A stretch of DNA of 64,000 nucleotides from Oscillospiraceae bacterium HV4-5-C5C (GCA_012034405.1 JAAVLZ010000002.1:1-64000); one strand, 5' to 3'; positions 1 through 9,046 are shown, counted from the stretch's first letter. A program made the numbers and translations. The notes: generated by a model not told the origin, from the letters alone.

Positions 1-137
1 TTTACCATGCGCTTTTTTACGGCTGTTTGACTCACTTGGCTGCCTGTATCCCTATTGTAAGCTTCTTTTCTGCTGTTCGCTGACTTGTTTTCTTCCCTTT
101 TTCTGCCTGTCGTCTCTTTTTTGTAAGACTAATTGCT
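1..137. other. Non-coding stretch at the window edge
   Basis: Pyrimidine-rich sequence with stop codons in all forward frames. It holds no signal-peptide coding sequence and no recognisable ribosome binding site for the solute-binding protein that follows, although that gene's missing N-terminus should lie here. It may be a foreign sequence joined to the truncated gene, or an assembly edge. I see no RNA gene. Confidence 0.5.
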
Positions 138-1265
138 TTGCTGGTTCCTCCCCCTTTAAATGTAGAATTAAACTTTTCACTTCAGCCGCCAGATCTGGTC
201 ATGGAAGACACGTTTCAGTTGCCCAGTGACGCTAGGGCCAGCTACTTATCTGATATGACAGAAATGGTTAACGGATGGGAGGACTGGAGCAGTTCTGACG
301 GCATTATTGACAGCCTGAAATCAGGGGTTACCGTTGATGGTAAAGTGTATGGCGTGCCTTATAACACCGATACCCGTGGCCTGTGGTACAACAAAGACAT
401 CCTGACAGCGTCCGGCATAGACGCAGAGAATTGGGCCCCAAAAACATGGGATGATCTGCTGAATGATTTACGGACGATCAAGGAGAAGAATCCGGATATC
501 GTCCCGCTGTGGTTGAACTCTGGTATAGCGACCGGTGAAGCGACTACCATGCAGACTTATCAGATGTTGCTTTATGGAACCGGCAAAGGAGCTGAAACCT
601 TATATAAAGATGATAAATGGATTGTCGGCAGCCAGGGTATTATAGACAGCCTGACCTTTATCCAGACCGTTTATAAAGAAGAGCTAGGCCCACCCTTAAG
701 CAAGATCCTGGATGCCAATGGATCCAATACGGGTGCGCGGGAGTATCTGCACAGTGGCAAAGCTGCTGTTGAATTGGATGGTAACTGGATCACCGGGAAC
801 TACAAAACCGGTGGAGCAGCTGAATGGCCTGAATATGCTGAAAAACTTGGCTTTGCTCCCATGCCAAACGAAGATGGCAGCGGTACGGTGACACTGGCAG
901 GCGGCTGGGCGCTGGCTATCCCTGAAAAATCAGATAACAAAGACATGACCTTTGACTTTATTACTCATTTGATGTCCAAGGATGTCTATACCGATTTTAT
1001 TGTTTCATCAGGTTCAATCTGCACTCGTCAGGATACCGCAAAAGACACCAAGTATACCAGTGAACCCTTTATGGATCTGGCTACGCAATTCTTGTCCGGC
1101 GCGGGCTTCAGGCCGATCAATGATGATTACCCGGCGGTCTCTACTGCGATTCAGAGCATGGTAGAGTCAGTGGTTACTCAAAAAGCGACGCCAGAAGAAG
1201 CTATGGCACAGTTTAAAACGGATGTAATCCGCACGGTTGGAGAAGAGAACGTTACAACAGAGTAA
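138..1265 (+). CDS. Sugar ABC transporter substrate-binding protein, N-terminally truncated
   Basis: Extracellular solute-binding protein family 1 (CUT1 sugar type), which captures an oligosaccharide outside the membrane and delivers it to the two permeases that follow. The recognisable part starts at a PDLV element, then DGKVYGVPYNTDTRGLWYNKDIL near residues 68-90, a TWDDL motif, and the usual C-terminal lobe ending with EEAMAQFKTD. Family members are about 420-450 residues with a lipoprotein signal. This frame has 375, begins at a TTG without a ribosome binding site (first ATG at 201), and has neither a signal peptide nor the first part of lobe 1. Roughly 60-80 residues are missing, so the product is probably non-functional or the gene was broken by rearrangement. 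The frame is otherwise intact, so the damage looks recent or is an assembly effect. Family call is firm; functionality is doubtful. Confidence 0.8.
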   Translation: MLVPPPLNVELNFSLQPPDLVMEDTFQLPSDARASYLSDMTEMVNGWEDWSSSDGIIDSLKSGVTVDGKVYGVPYNTDTRGLWYNKDILTASGIDAENWAPKTWDDLLNDLRTIKEKNPDIVPLWLNSGIATGEATTMQTYQMLLYGTGKGAETLYKDDKWIVGSQGIIDSLTFIQTVYKEELGPPLSKILDANGSNTGAREYLHSGKAAVELDGNWITGNYKTGGAAEWPEYAEKLGFAPMPNEDGSGTVTLAGGWALAIPEKSDNKDMTFDFITHLMSKDVYTDFIVSSGSICTRQDTAKDTKYTSEPFMDLATQFLSGAGFRPINDDYPAVSTAIQSMVESVVTQKATPEEAMAQFKTDVIRTVGEENVTTE

Positions 1266-1384
1266 GATTCAGGTCTTGCCTGACCAGAAAGGGGGCTGGC
1301 GTCACAAGCGGCTCTCTTTCTGGATTATAGGCCAGCTGTCCTGCTAAGCAGGGCTAAACCAGTACAGCTATGAAAGAGGCGGAT

Positions 1385-2266
1385 ATGATTGAAGTCAGAG
1401 AACGAGGCTGGAGAGGCGTAATACGGAAGTATGGGCTGTTGATGCCAGCAATTATCCTGATTCTGGTCTTTTTTGTTGGCCCGATCCTTTTAACCATCTA
1501 TTATTCCTTTACGAACCTGGCCTTGACCGGTTCAGGCGCCCAGCAGGTCCGGTTTGTGGGCTGGAAAAACTACCAGCAGATGTTTAAAGACCCCAATGTC
1601 TATGTGGCAATTCTCAATACGCTGATCTTTTTGTTTGGCAGTTTGATTGGTCAGCAGCTTCTAGGCTTTACCATTGCATATTGCATGAAAAGTGTCAAAA
1701 AGTGGTTCCGGTCCTTAATTGGGCCTATCATTCTTGCGATATGGGTCATGCCGGAGGTAGTCAGTGCCTTATGCATGTATTCTTTTTTCTATGATGACGG
1801 CACCGTTAATCAAATTTTGAGTGTTATTGGCATTCCTCCCGTATTATGGCTATACCAACATGCCATGTTGACGGTTGTACTAGCAAATATCTTCCGCGGG
1901 ACCGCTTTTTCAATGATGATGTTCCAAAGCGCACTGGATGAAGTACCAGGGGATCTGGAAGAAGCTGCCGCTATTGATGGCGCAGGGCGCTTTACCGCTT
2001 TGGTCAGAATTGTGTTGCCCTGTATCCGCCGCACCATTGGAACGAACACCATCCTGAACACACTGCAAACCCTGGGTGTATTCGGGATGATCTTTATGAT
2101 GACCGGTGGCGGTCCGGGTACGGATACACAAACCCTGCCGATCTTTATGTATAACCAGGCGTTTAAGGGGTACAACTTGGCTTATGGGACAGCGATATCC
2201 ATGATCCTGCTGTTCCTGGGCGCGGTTTTAAGCGTATTTTTTACCATGATGTCAAAAGAAAGGTGA
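1385..2266 (+). CDS. Sugar ABC transporter permease, MalF/UgpA type
   Basis: Inner-membrane permease of a CUT1 carbohydrate importer, 293 residues. It has six hydrophobic segments starting at GLLMPAIILILVFFVGP and the cytoplasmic EAA loop EEAAAIDGAGRFTALVRIVLP near residues 190-210, which docks the ATPase. I chose ATG 1385 because an AGAGG sits five bases upstream; the frame is also open from ATG 1370. It lies about 120 bp after the binding protein and 13 bp before the partner permease. No ATPase is encoded nearby, as is common in Firmicutes, where a shared MsmX-type ATPase serves several such importers. The sugar cannot be named from sequence. Confidence 0.92.
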   Translation: MIEVRERGWRGVIRKYGLLMPAIILILVFFVGPILLTIYYSFTNLALTGSGAQQVRFVGWKNYQQMFKDPNVYVAILNTLIFLFGSLIGQQLLGFTIAYCMKSVKKWFRSLIGPIILAIWVMPEVVSALCMYSFFYDDGTVNQILSVIGIPPVLWLYQHAMLTVVLANIFRGTAFSMMMFQSALDEVPGDLEEAAAIDGAGRFTALVRIVLPCIRRTIGTNTILNTLQTLGVFGMIFMMTGGGPGTDTQTLPIFMYNQAFKGYNLAYGTAISMILLFLGAVLSVFFTMMSKER

Positions 2267-2279
2267 GGAGGGGTACACC

Positions 2280-3101
2280 ATGCGACATAGTAAACAAGCC
2301 GTTGCTCCATACATCATCCTGAGCATTATTGGGGTGCTCTTTATCCTGCCTTTGTTATGGGTTGTTGTAGCTTCATTTGATTCAGGAGCCGGCGAAGTCC
2401 TGCGACGTCCTGAAGGCCTGACCGTTTCTAACTTCGGGTCGGTATTCGCGGATCCACAAAATCTTAAAGCCTTCCGTAACAGTTTCATTATTGCCGGTGG
2501 TCAGGCCATATTTGTGGTCGTTCTTGCAGGTATTGCGTCCTACCCGCTATCCCGCTTTCGCATGAAGCATAAACAGGTCTTTATGCTTAGCATGTTATTG
2601 ATGACCTCCTTGCCGATTACCGCCATCATGGTTCCGGTATACAAAATGTTTTTAAACTTCAATCTTTATGATCACTTAGGCGGTGTCATGCTATTTATGA
2701 TTGCTTCGGCATTACCCTATGGTATCTGGTTGATGAAAAATTTCATGGATGGTGTACCTATTGAGCTGGAAGAAGCCGCTTGGGTAGACGGCGCAACGAC
2801 GTTACAAAGTATCCGTCATATTGTCATACCTTTAATGCTGCCAGGCGTGTGTACAGTGGCTATTTTCACGTTTTCCGGCAGCTGGGGAAACTTTTTTGTG
2901 CCGTACATCCTATTAAACAGTGCTGACAAGCTACCGGCAGCGGTTAAGTTATATCAATACTTTGGAATGCATGGGATGGTAGCCTATGGTGAATTGGCTG
3001 CCTTTTCTGTGACCTATACCATACCGTCAGTCATCCTGTACGTCATTTCACAAAAATTCATGTCAGGGGGTTTCACGCTGGCAGGCGGCGCCAAAGGTTA
3101 A
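2280..3101 (+). CDS. Sugar ABC transporter permease, MalG/UgpE type
   Basis: Second permease of the CUT1 importer, 273 residues, the expected length. It opens with the membrane segment APYIILSIIGVLFILPLLWVV and carries the EAA loop EEAAWVDGATTLQSIRHIVIPLMLPG near residues 164-189. The start has a clear GAGGAGGGG ribosome binding site and follows the first permease by 13 bp, so the two are co-translated and presumably form a heterodimer. No sugar-specific regulator or hydrolase is adjacent, so the substrate is unknown. Confidence 0.93.
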   Translation: MRHSKQAVAPYIILSIIGVLFILPLLWVVVASFDSGAGEVLRRPEGLTVSNFGSVFADPQNLKAFRNSFIIAGGQAIFVVVLAGIASYPLSRFRMKHKQVFMLSMLLMTSLPITAIMVPVYKMFLNFNLYDHLGGVMLFMIASALPYGIWLMKNFMDGVPIELEEAAWVDGATTLQSIRHIVIPLMLPGVCTVAIFTFSGSWGNFFVPYILLNSADKLPAAVKLYQYFGMHGMVAYGELAAFSVTYTIPSVILYVISQKFMSGGFTLAGGAKG

Positions 3102-3119
3102 CAGGCCCCCGGTGGCCTG
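3102..3119 (+). terminator. Weak hairpin after the sugar permease
   Basis: CAGGCC and GGCCTG form a 6-bp stem around a 6-base loop immediately after the stop codon. There is no T-run behind it, so it is at best a weak or Rho-assisted terminator or a 3' stabilising hairpin. Confidence 0.3.
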
Positions 3120-3502
3120 ATCAGTGTGGACGATTCCGCAGCAGTAAGCGATTATATCCTGAACCGATGCAAAAGGCTGTAAGTTCCGGGACCCTTCCCA
3201 GCAAACTTGCAGCCTTAGCTTTATAGAACAGTCCCTGCGGAGGCGGTAGCCTGAACTGCTGACAAATTGGCATTATCCAGAATCTGCTATATCACCTGCT
3301 GCCTGCTACGCAGCACTTCGCCTCGACTGGCACGCATCCGTCCGATCCGGTTACGCCCGGTGACGTCTGCCCGCCATCCAGTATCAGACAAACGCTTGAC
3401 AGACGCGCCGGGATTAGCCAAGCTTATCCCATATTGATCACAACGGACCGGTTGCGATCTCCAACTCAGTCGTATCTGAGTCCTGCGGAAAGGATGACCT
3501 TC
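3120..3502. other. Gene-free stretch before DUF1294
   Basis: About 380 bp with no supportable gene. A 75-residue frame exists on the minus strand but has no family resemblance and no ribosome binding site. A TTGACA lies near 3398 without a -10 element at the right distance. I see nothing functional here with confidence. Confidence 0.5.
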
Positions 3503-3841
3503 ATGCCAAACCATACCGGTAATACCAGACCACGCTTGCTCAGCCAGCTGGTTACGGCTAGCCGCCGCTTCAGCGGTCCCGTCAAACTGCTCTTACTGTA
3601 TCTGCTGGTGATCAATCTGCTGACGTTTATTCTTTTTGGTGTAGATAAGTACAAAGCAATCCATGGCCTGTGGCGGATCCGTGAGGCCGTTTTGCTGGGC
3701 CTTTCGCTAGCTGGCGGCTCCGTGGGTGGATTGTTAGGCATGTGGGTGTTTCATCATAAAATCCGGGTACTCCAGTTCAGGCTGGGCTTGCCGCTGATGG
3801 CAGTGCTCCAGTTACTCTTACTCTTTTTGGGCTTGAGGTAG
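3503..3841 (+). CDS. DUF1294 small membrane protein
   Basis: DUF1294 family membrane protein of unknown function. The diagnostic part is NLLTFILFGVDKYKA, then WRIREAVLLGLSLAGGSVGGLLGMWVFHHK and a final FRLGLP segment. I count three hydrophobic segments. The start at ATG 3503 is preceded by GGAAAGG at a spacing of 9; the frame stays open upstream to a TTG at 3434, but that part is polar and unlike the family. The usual HKT(R/K)xxxFR reads HHKIRVLQFR here, so one basic position of the motif is altered. A single-gene unit; no context hints at a role. Confidence 0.85.
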   Translation: MPNHTGNTRPRLLSQLVTASRRFSGPVKLLLLYLLVINLLTFILFGVDKYKAIHGLWRIREAVLLGLSLAGGSVGGLLGMWVFHHKIRVLQFRLGLPLMAVLQLLLLFLGLR

Positions 3842-3852
3842 GGGGACGCGCT

Positions 3853-3978
3853 ATGCCAAGTAACACCGCAGCCACCCAATTGATTATCCTCCGCGGTATC
3901 AGCGGGAGCGGTAAACGTACGACAGCCAAGGCTCTGCAACAAGCTAAAAAAGCTAAACTGGGCGCAGAGCCTGCATGA
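3853..3978 (+). pseudogene. P-loop kinase N-terminal stub
   Basis: A 41-codon frame whose protein begins with a strand-forming QLIILRG followed by a textbook Walker A, GISGSGKRTTAKAL (residues 15-28), and stops at residue 41. The pattern is the start of a small ATP-dependent kinase of the zeta-toxin/AAA kinase type, normally 160-200 residues. No Walker B or lid region follows in any frame before the next gene at 4096, so the rest has been lost. In the Walker A, the base after the Lys is Arg-Thr-Thr, which is tolerated. Most likely a relic. Confidence 0.6.
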
Positions 3979-4095
3979 CTGTGGTTTGGGTGACAGACAG
4001 TTTGAGGGATAACGGAGTAACGGTGATAGCATCCAGCATTATGCCTGACACAACCTCTCGATTGCCTGGCTCAGAGGGGCTTAAGGAGCACACTT

Positions 4096-5022
4096 ATGAG
4101 ACGATTCAATGCTGAGATCAATCATTGGGCAGACTGGGGACGGGTATTCCAATCAGTCAGTCAGTTTACGCCGCTGATCCGGCAGATTTATCAAAATGAA
4201 AACCTGCCCTTTACGAAGCTGGAAAACCTTCAACCCGGTACCAATGCGGTATTTAAAGTCGGATACAGCGTCTGCAAGGTTTTTGCGCCTCCCGAGTCGG
4301 GACTGGATTCACTAGCAGACTTTCACACCGAGTGGTTTGGGTTAACCCGTGCTCATGCGCTTGGATTACCCGTACCAAAGGTCATAGCCCGAGGCCGTAT
4401 CCGGGATCGCTATGACTTTATGTATCTCATTTTAGAGTTGATTGAAGCAAAATCCTATGCTAGCCTGAGCCGTTCTTTATCTGATGCTGATAAAACCTCA
4501 ATCGGCTGGCAGCTACGACAGATAGCAGACCGGATGGACACGCCCTGTGAGCCATTTAATCAGTGGGATCCGTTGGTTGACGGGCTGGAAAATCCATGCT
4601 GGCAGCAGTTACCGGATTCCTTCAACAGAGAGCGTTTAGCCTATCTGAGCCACCTCCAGTGTAAGCAAAGGGTTTATGTTCATGGCGACATAAATCCAGA
4701 TAATGTGCTGCTCGACCAGGCCTTGCAAGTTTATTTAATTGATTTTGCTGATGCTATACTGGCGCCACCTGAATATGAGCTAGCCGCTTTGTGTGATCTG
4801 TTTGATTACGACGCTGCTGCCATGAGCGGCTATTTTGGAAGTGACTATAGACCAGAGGTGATTACGGAGCACTTTTTTCAAGCGGTTTTGCTGCACCATT
4901 TTGGCGCGAATATCATATTGAATAAGCTGGGAACAGCTGATGATTTTACCAGCTTAAATAAGCTGAAAAATCGGATTTTTGAGGTGCTGCAAGAGGGTAA
5001 AGTGCATCTGAACGGTTCATGA
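4096..5022 (+). CDS. Aminoglycoside phosphotransferase-family kinase
   Basis: Protein of the APH/choline kinase fold, 308 residues. The catalytic loop is VYVHGDINPDNVLL (Asp and Asn present, near residues 195-208) and the metal-binding segment is YLIDFADAILAPPEYELA (about 215-232), corresponding to the DFG-like Asp. The N-lobe carries a GTNAVFKV strand with Lys of the nucleotide site and a short hinge YLILELIEA. Start supported by AAGGAG seven bases before ATG 4096. Members phosphorylate aminoglycosides, choline, homoserine, sugars or unknown small molecules; nothing here selects among them, and resistance should not be assumed. It follows the kinase stub but is a separate unit. Confidence 0.85.
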   Translation: MRRFNAEINHWADWGRVFQSVSQFTPLIRQIYQNENLPFTKLENLQPGTNAVFKVGYSVCKVFAPPESGLDSLADFHTEWFGLTRAHALGLPVPKVIARGRIRDRYDFMYLILELIEAKSYASLSRSLSDADKTSIGWQLRQIADRMDTPCEPFNQWDPLVDGLENPCWQQLPDSFNRERLAYLSHLQCKQRVYVHGDINPDNVLLDQALQVYLIDFADAILAPPEYELAALCDLFDYDAAAMSGYFGSDYRPEVITEHFFQAVLLHHFGANIILNKLGTADDFTSLNKLKNRIFEVLQEGKVHLNGS

Positions 5023-5555
5023 TAAAGTGAGGGAAAACTTGAGAAAATGAGTATAGCTTCAGCTAGCAGGAGAGGCAGGTTTAGCGCCAGGATTTTGGAC
5101 AGTAGGGTAAGCTACCGATCAGAGAAACGAAGCTTAGCAAACTGTCCAGTGCCCAGAAGATATGTGATGAGGAATTCATGAAATCGCGGCGTGCATGATT
5201 TACAGCAGCGAGTGACTGTTCACGACCCATACAATAACGGTGAGACCAGTCCTGCGGTTACAACTGTCCTGGCACATCCCATCAAAGCAGAAAAGCCCCA
5301 GCTGGAGCGGTTTACTGACATCACTGTGTTTTCGACTGTGGGAGAATAAAAATGAACGGCTTTATCATAGAGCGCGGTTAGGGTATACCTTGAGCGAGTA
5401 TATTTATGATGAGAATCATTCTATGGTTTGGTAGCAAGAGCAGCGAATGGAGTAAACACTCAGGTCTTTAGTCCGATTGAAATTGAAAAGGTCTGGGTTT
5501 GCTTTCTTTGTTTAATAAAATGTCTGCACACCCCTACCAACAAACGAGGTTTAAA
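5023..5555. other. Gene-free stretch with a possible short relic frame
   Basis: About 530 bp without a supportable gene. The frame 5191-5349 (GTG start, 52 codons, just after a stop) reads as rather protein-like, with HDPYNNGETSPAV and RFTDITVFSTVGE segments, but has no ribosome binding site and no family I recognise. It may be the tail of a decayed gene. The other forward frame at 5240-5434 is less convincing. Confidence 0.35.
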
Positions 5556-6053
5556 ATGAAGAATTTGTATTTAATTGGGGGCACCATGGGTGTTGGTAAA
5601 TCAACAACCTGCCGCATTATGAAAGAGAAACTGGTAAACAGTGTATTCCTGGATGGGGACTGGTGCTGGGATATGCACCCTTTTCAAGTGACTGATGAGA
5701 CTAAACAAATGGTGCAGGGAAACATCGGGTTTCTCCTCAACAGCTTTGTGAAATGCTCTGTCATTGACAATATTGTATTCTGCTGGGTTATGCATGAGCA
5801 AGGCATTATTGACGAAATCCTTTCAAATCTTGATACAACGGGATTGCGTGTTCACCTGATATCTCTGGTCTGTGATCCACAGACCCTGAAAGCCCGATTA
5901 GCCAAGGATGTGGATGAAGGTATTCGCACAGAGGATATTATCCGTAAAAGCGTAAGTCGTATGCCTTTATATGGCGTTCTAGGTACTGTTAAAGTTGATG
6001 TGTCAGAGAGAAGTCCGGAACAGGTAGCGAATTATATCATCGAAAAATGCTAA
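5556..6053 (+). CDS. Small P-loop nucleotide kinase-like protein
   Basis: A 165-residue ATPase/kinase. It begins directly with the strand KNLYLIGGTMGVGKSTTCRIM, in which GTMGVGKST is the Walker A, and continues with a DGDWCWDMHPF motif near residues 35-45, where an Asp pair after the second strand resembles the substrate site of shikimate or gluconate kinase-like enzymes. A late RxSVSRMPLY arginine segment could be part of the lid. I chose ATG 5556 (ACGAGG, 7 bases upstream); the frame extends to a TTG at 5499 without support. Likely a cytoplasmic nucleoside or metabolite kinase; substrate unknown. Confidence 0.75.
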   Translation: MKNLYLIGGTMGVGKSTTCRIMKEKLVNSVFLDGDWCWDMHPFQVTDETKQMVQGNIGFLLNSFVKCSVIDNIVFCWVMHEQGIIDEILSNLDTTGLRVHLISLVCDPQTLKARLAKDVDEGIRTEDIIRKSVSRMPLYGVLGTVKVDVSERSPEQVANYIIEKC

Positions 6054-6460
6054 TCTGGTGAAGGACGGACCAATAGAGAGCGCGTGTTGTTCTGTCAGAC
6101 CACGATCGGAAATGACACGTCAGGCATTACGGCGTTGTTCCCATGGACCTGCCCTGAGCGCGACACTCACCATGATAAGCTGGTAATGCCGCAAGTAATA
6201 TAATGAACGAAGGCTTGTTCAGGTTGAGTGCATGGATACAACAAGTACTGAGGGATATCCGGGAATTTACGCCTGGGGGAGTGTGTAAAACTGGGTTAAC
6301 CAGTAACGCTTCGTGAACCATGAATCCCTTGGATTCAGCCAGTGGAATGTCAATTGACTATCCTTGCTTTGAAGTAAATAATCGTATCTGCCAGGTCAGC
6401 TTTCATGACAGCCGCTGCCAGCGTCTGACCGAAGAACCCCTTCTAAGGAGGCCAAACCGG
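6054..6460. other. Leader and intergenic region before the 576-residue protein
   Basis: About 400 bp. The frame of the next gene is open back to an ATG at 6320, but that ATG has no ribosome binding site. A 37-codon frame with ATG near 6202 (ending FTPGGVCKTGLTSNAS) is another possible short relic. No RNA structure was recognised. Confidence 0.35.
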
Positions 6461-8191
6461 ATGCCTGATCATTTAGCCATATGTCTTTTTGCCAAGCACT
6501 ATGCCAGACTCTTTTCCGCAGCTGAGACCCATATAGCTGATCTGACCAAAAGCTTTGACACCCAATGTGAACAGCTGGGATTTAAGATGGATCATGGCCA
6601 AGCCTTTATCTCCCAATGGTCCCGGGCAGCATTTTATCAGGCCAGTGCATTAGAGCCGCTGCTGCCGCGGTTATCGGACTGGCAACAGCTAGGCAGCGCG
6701 GTGTATTCTCACTGGTATGGGGTGACCTTTTGGCAACGTGAATCGCTATTGGCGCAGGGTGAACGAGATTGGTTTATCTTGGCTCTGAACAGACTGGCTC
6801 AATTAGGCTTAGCAGAATTAACCTATCCACTGGCTTTTCAGGGTAGCTTGCGCTCATTTACGCTGCGGACATATCATCGGGATGAAAATCCTTTTATGAC
6901 TCATGATCATACTGGCCGTGAAGCACCAGCGGCCGATCTGTCCGTACAGCAGCTGCAGATTGATGATGAGGGTCATGTCACGTTTATTCAGCCGGAGGCT
7001 TCTGCTGCCATAAAGATGAACTTATCAGCAGAAAATACCCGACAGCTGATGGAGGCCCTCGCAGCTTTTTTTGGTGACGCCGACCCGACTGACCTGGCCT
7101 CAATGTTAGAACACACTGCTGCTGATCCGGCTGATCTGGTTGATTTGACCGAGATAACTGACGAACAGGGGAAAAAGCTGTTGCTTCGCCAACAAGTACG
7201 GCCTGGTTCAGTCGGTCAGCTCGAGCCGCGGCCAGTTGCCAGCCAAGGCTGGGAACTGGTGCTGATTAACTCAGCAGATCAGAGCTATTGCTACGAGGGG
7301 ATGCTGGCCGATGATCTGTTTATTTTTGATGACGAACTATCTCAGGTTTTACGCCATACCTTGGATCGGGATGATCTGTGGGCTTTTGACGGTAATCCGG
7401 ATCGGATTTTTTCGCTGTCCTTCTATTATCACCGGGTGATCGCACTTCCACCGGCTGAAGCGGTTTCAAACCACGCGGTGTCGTCCACGCGGCCAGTCCA
7501 GGCGGAGCGGCAAAATTCTCTATCTGCCAGTGACCGCAAGACCGCTGAGACGGCGCGGACTTACCTGGATATACAAGAACAGCTGAGCTTGAATGTTCAG
7601 GACAGCCGGCTGGCATATTCCCGCCAAATCGGCAAAACGGGCCGGGTCAGCTGTACCTTAGAGATACCTTGGCGTATCCGCTCGTTTTTAGAATCGCTGA
7701 ACCCAGTTGATTTTGTCCGGATTCCCGGTAAACCAGCAGATGCTCAACCAGATCCGATGGATCTTAAGGTCTATAAAATGCATCTGTATTCATTTCAGGG
7801 CTGGACCTGTACACTGACAGGCAGCTATGACCGCTGTAGCCTGCCTGAAAACTGGCCTCAATTTATCAAAGCGCTATTTGAGCTGCTCGAGACTTATCTG
7901 GTTGGTGATCTATTTGATCCGCAACTGTTTGACAGCGCGTTGAAACGGCAGTCAGATCTGGCTTTCTATTTTGTGAGCTTTGACTTGTCGGCAACGGATC
8001 GGACCGGGCGCACTTACTGTTATCTGGCCGGAAATGAAGTCTATCGGCCGGGTGATCGGGTTCTGGTTCCTGCAGGGCCGGACAATCACGAAACGGTGGC
8101 CAGGGTGGTGAGGGTAGAATATCATCAACCGGAAGACGCCCCGTATCCGCTGAAAAAGCTTAAGCAAATTTTGCGGAAGTATTCTTCCTGA
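6461..8191 (+). CDS. Large uncharacterised protein with C-terminal small beta-barrel-like module
   Basis: Not recognised as a named family. With ATG 6461 (a perfect AAGGAGG nine bases upstream) it has 576 residues; starting at ATG 6320 would give 623 but lacks a ribosome binding site. It is soluble, rich in Trp, Tyr and acidic residues, and has no signal or membrane segment. Two stretches seem related: GWELVLINSADQSYCYEG followed by an FIFDDELSQVL helix, and GWTCTLTGSYDRCSLPE followed by FIKALFELLETYL, suggesting an internal repeat of a strand-plus-helix unit. The last 50 residues, YRPGDRVLVPAGPDNHETVARVVRVEY then PYPLKKLKQILRK, match a module seen at the C-terminus of assorted clostridial proteins and resembling the primosome PriA 3'-binding domain. 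A stand-alone gene; function unknown. Confidence 0.65.
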   Translation: MPDHLAICLFAKHYARLFSAAETHIADLTKSFDTQCEQLGFKMDHGQAFISQWSRAAFYQASALEPLLPRLSDWQQLGSAVYSHWYGVTFWQRESLLAQGERDWFILALNRLAQLGLAELTYPLAFQGSLRSFTLRTYHRDENPFMTHDHTGREAPAADLSVQQLQIDDEGHVTFIQPEASAAIKMNLSAENTRQLMEALAAFFGDADPTDLASMLEHTAADPADLVDLTEITDEQGKKLLLRQQVRPGSVGQLEPRPVASQGWELVLINSADQSYCYEGMLADDLFIFDDELSQVLRHTLDRDDLWAFDGNPDRIFSLSFYYHRVIALPPAEAVSNHAVSSTRPVQAERQNSLSASDRKTAETARTYLDIQEQLSLNVQDSRLAYSRQIGKTGRVSCTLEIPWRIRSFLESLNPVDFVRIPGKPADAQPDPMDLKVYKMHLYSFQGWTCTLTGSYDRCSLPENWPQFIKALFELLETYLVGDLFDPQLFDSALKRQSDLAFYFVSFDLSATDRTGRTYCYLAGNEVYRPGDRVLVPAGPDNHETVARVVRVEYHQPEDAPYPLKKLKQILRKYSS

Positions 8192-8412
8192 GCTTTTCGC
8201 TCAGCCCATATCCTGCACGCTGACGCCACTGGCTGCCAATTTCAAGAAGCTTAGGCTATACTTGAGTTGCTGATCAGCCAGTTATGGCGCAAGGGAATTC
8301 ACTTTGCTGGCTTGGGTATATACCATCAATGGGATTGCTTTATCTCATCAGCTTAAGCTTGGCTAGCAGATAGTTATCAGACAGTCAGTCAGGACCGTGG
8401 AGGGAGTTGGGT

Positions 8413-8778
8413 ATGAGTTGTTTGGGCAATGGGCTATGGTTTATATTTGGCGGCATCTGGCAGGGCCTGGTCTGGTGTCTGGCTGGCTTGCTCTGGAGCA
8501 TCACCATCGTGGGTATCCCGATTGGAAAGCAGTGTTTTAAACTGGCTCAGCTGACGGCTTTTCCGTTTGGGAAAACCGTGATCTATGGTGGCGGTGCCCC
8601 GTCTTTTCTCGCCAATATTTTGTGGGTCATCATCAGCGGGATTCCGCTGGCCGTCGTGGCTTTACTTAACGGCCTCCTGTTTTGCCTGACCATTATAGGG
8701 ATACCCTTTGGCCTGCAATGCTTCAAAATTGCCAAGCTGGCGTTATTCCCCTTTGGAGCGGAAGTCAAAGCAGCCTGA
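8413..8778 (+). CDS. YccF-domain inner membrane protein
   Basis: A 121-residue protein made of two YccF repeats, each with a membrane segment followed by a IxxIPxGxQCFKxAxLxxFPFG motif (TIVGIPIGKQCFKLAQLTAFPFG cut by the first repeat and TIIGIPFGLQCFKIAKLALFPFG in the second). Four hydrophobic segments. The start at ATG 8413 has GGAGGG upstream; a TTG at 8407 is in frame but unneeded. YccF proteins are conserved inner-membrane proteins of unknown role. It is flanked by gaps of more than 200 bp on both sides and so is transcribed alone. Confidence 0.9.
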   Translation: MSCLGNGLWFIFGGIWQGLVWCLAGLLWSITIVGIPIGKQCFKLAQLTAFPFGKTVIYGGGAPSFLANILWVIISGIPLAVVALLNGLLFCLTIIGIPFGLQCFKIAKLALFPFGAEVKAA

Positions 8779-9046
8779 TACCTGACAGAAAATTATGATA
8801 CCTTGAAAAATGGTAATTGCTTAAATGAAACCGGGACAATTGCTTTATGGCCGACAGTATGCGCTTTCAAAATGATAGTTTAGAGCAAGAATGTTCTCTA
8901 TCAGTCTGTATTCCCTTGATAATAACTGCTATGATTGATAATTCTTGCAAGAATTCAGGGCAGAATAACTGCAGGTACTGATCGCGCACAGATTAATATC
9001 ATAATATAGGGATGAAATTCGCGAATCATGACTGAAACCATCTTAA

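Noticed and set aside
3396-3440. Promoter with TTGACA near 3398 for DUF1294
   Set aside because: No -10 element at 16-18 bases; only a TTATCC at about 22 bases.
6127-6321. 64-codon minus-strand gene
   Set aside because: No ribosome binding site and no protein-like texture; overlaps leader DNA.
8188-8204. Terminator CTGAGC/GCTCAG after the 576-residue protein
   Set aside because: Six-base stem without a T-run; overlaps the stop codon region and could be chance.
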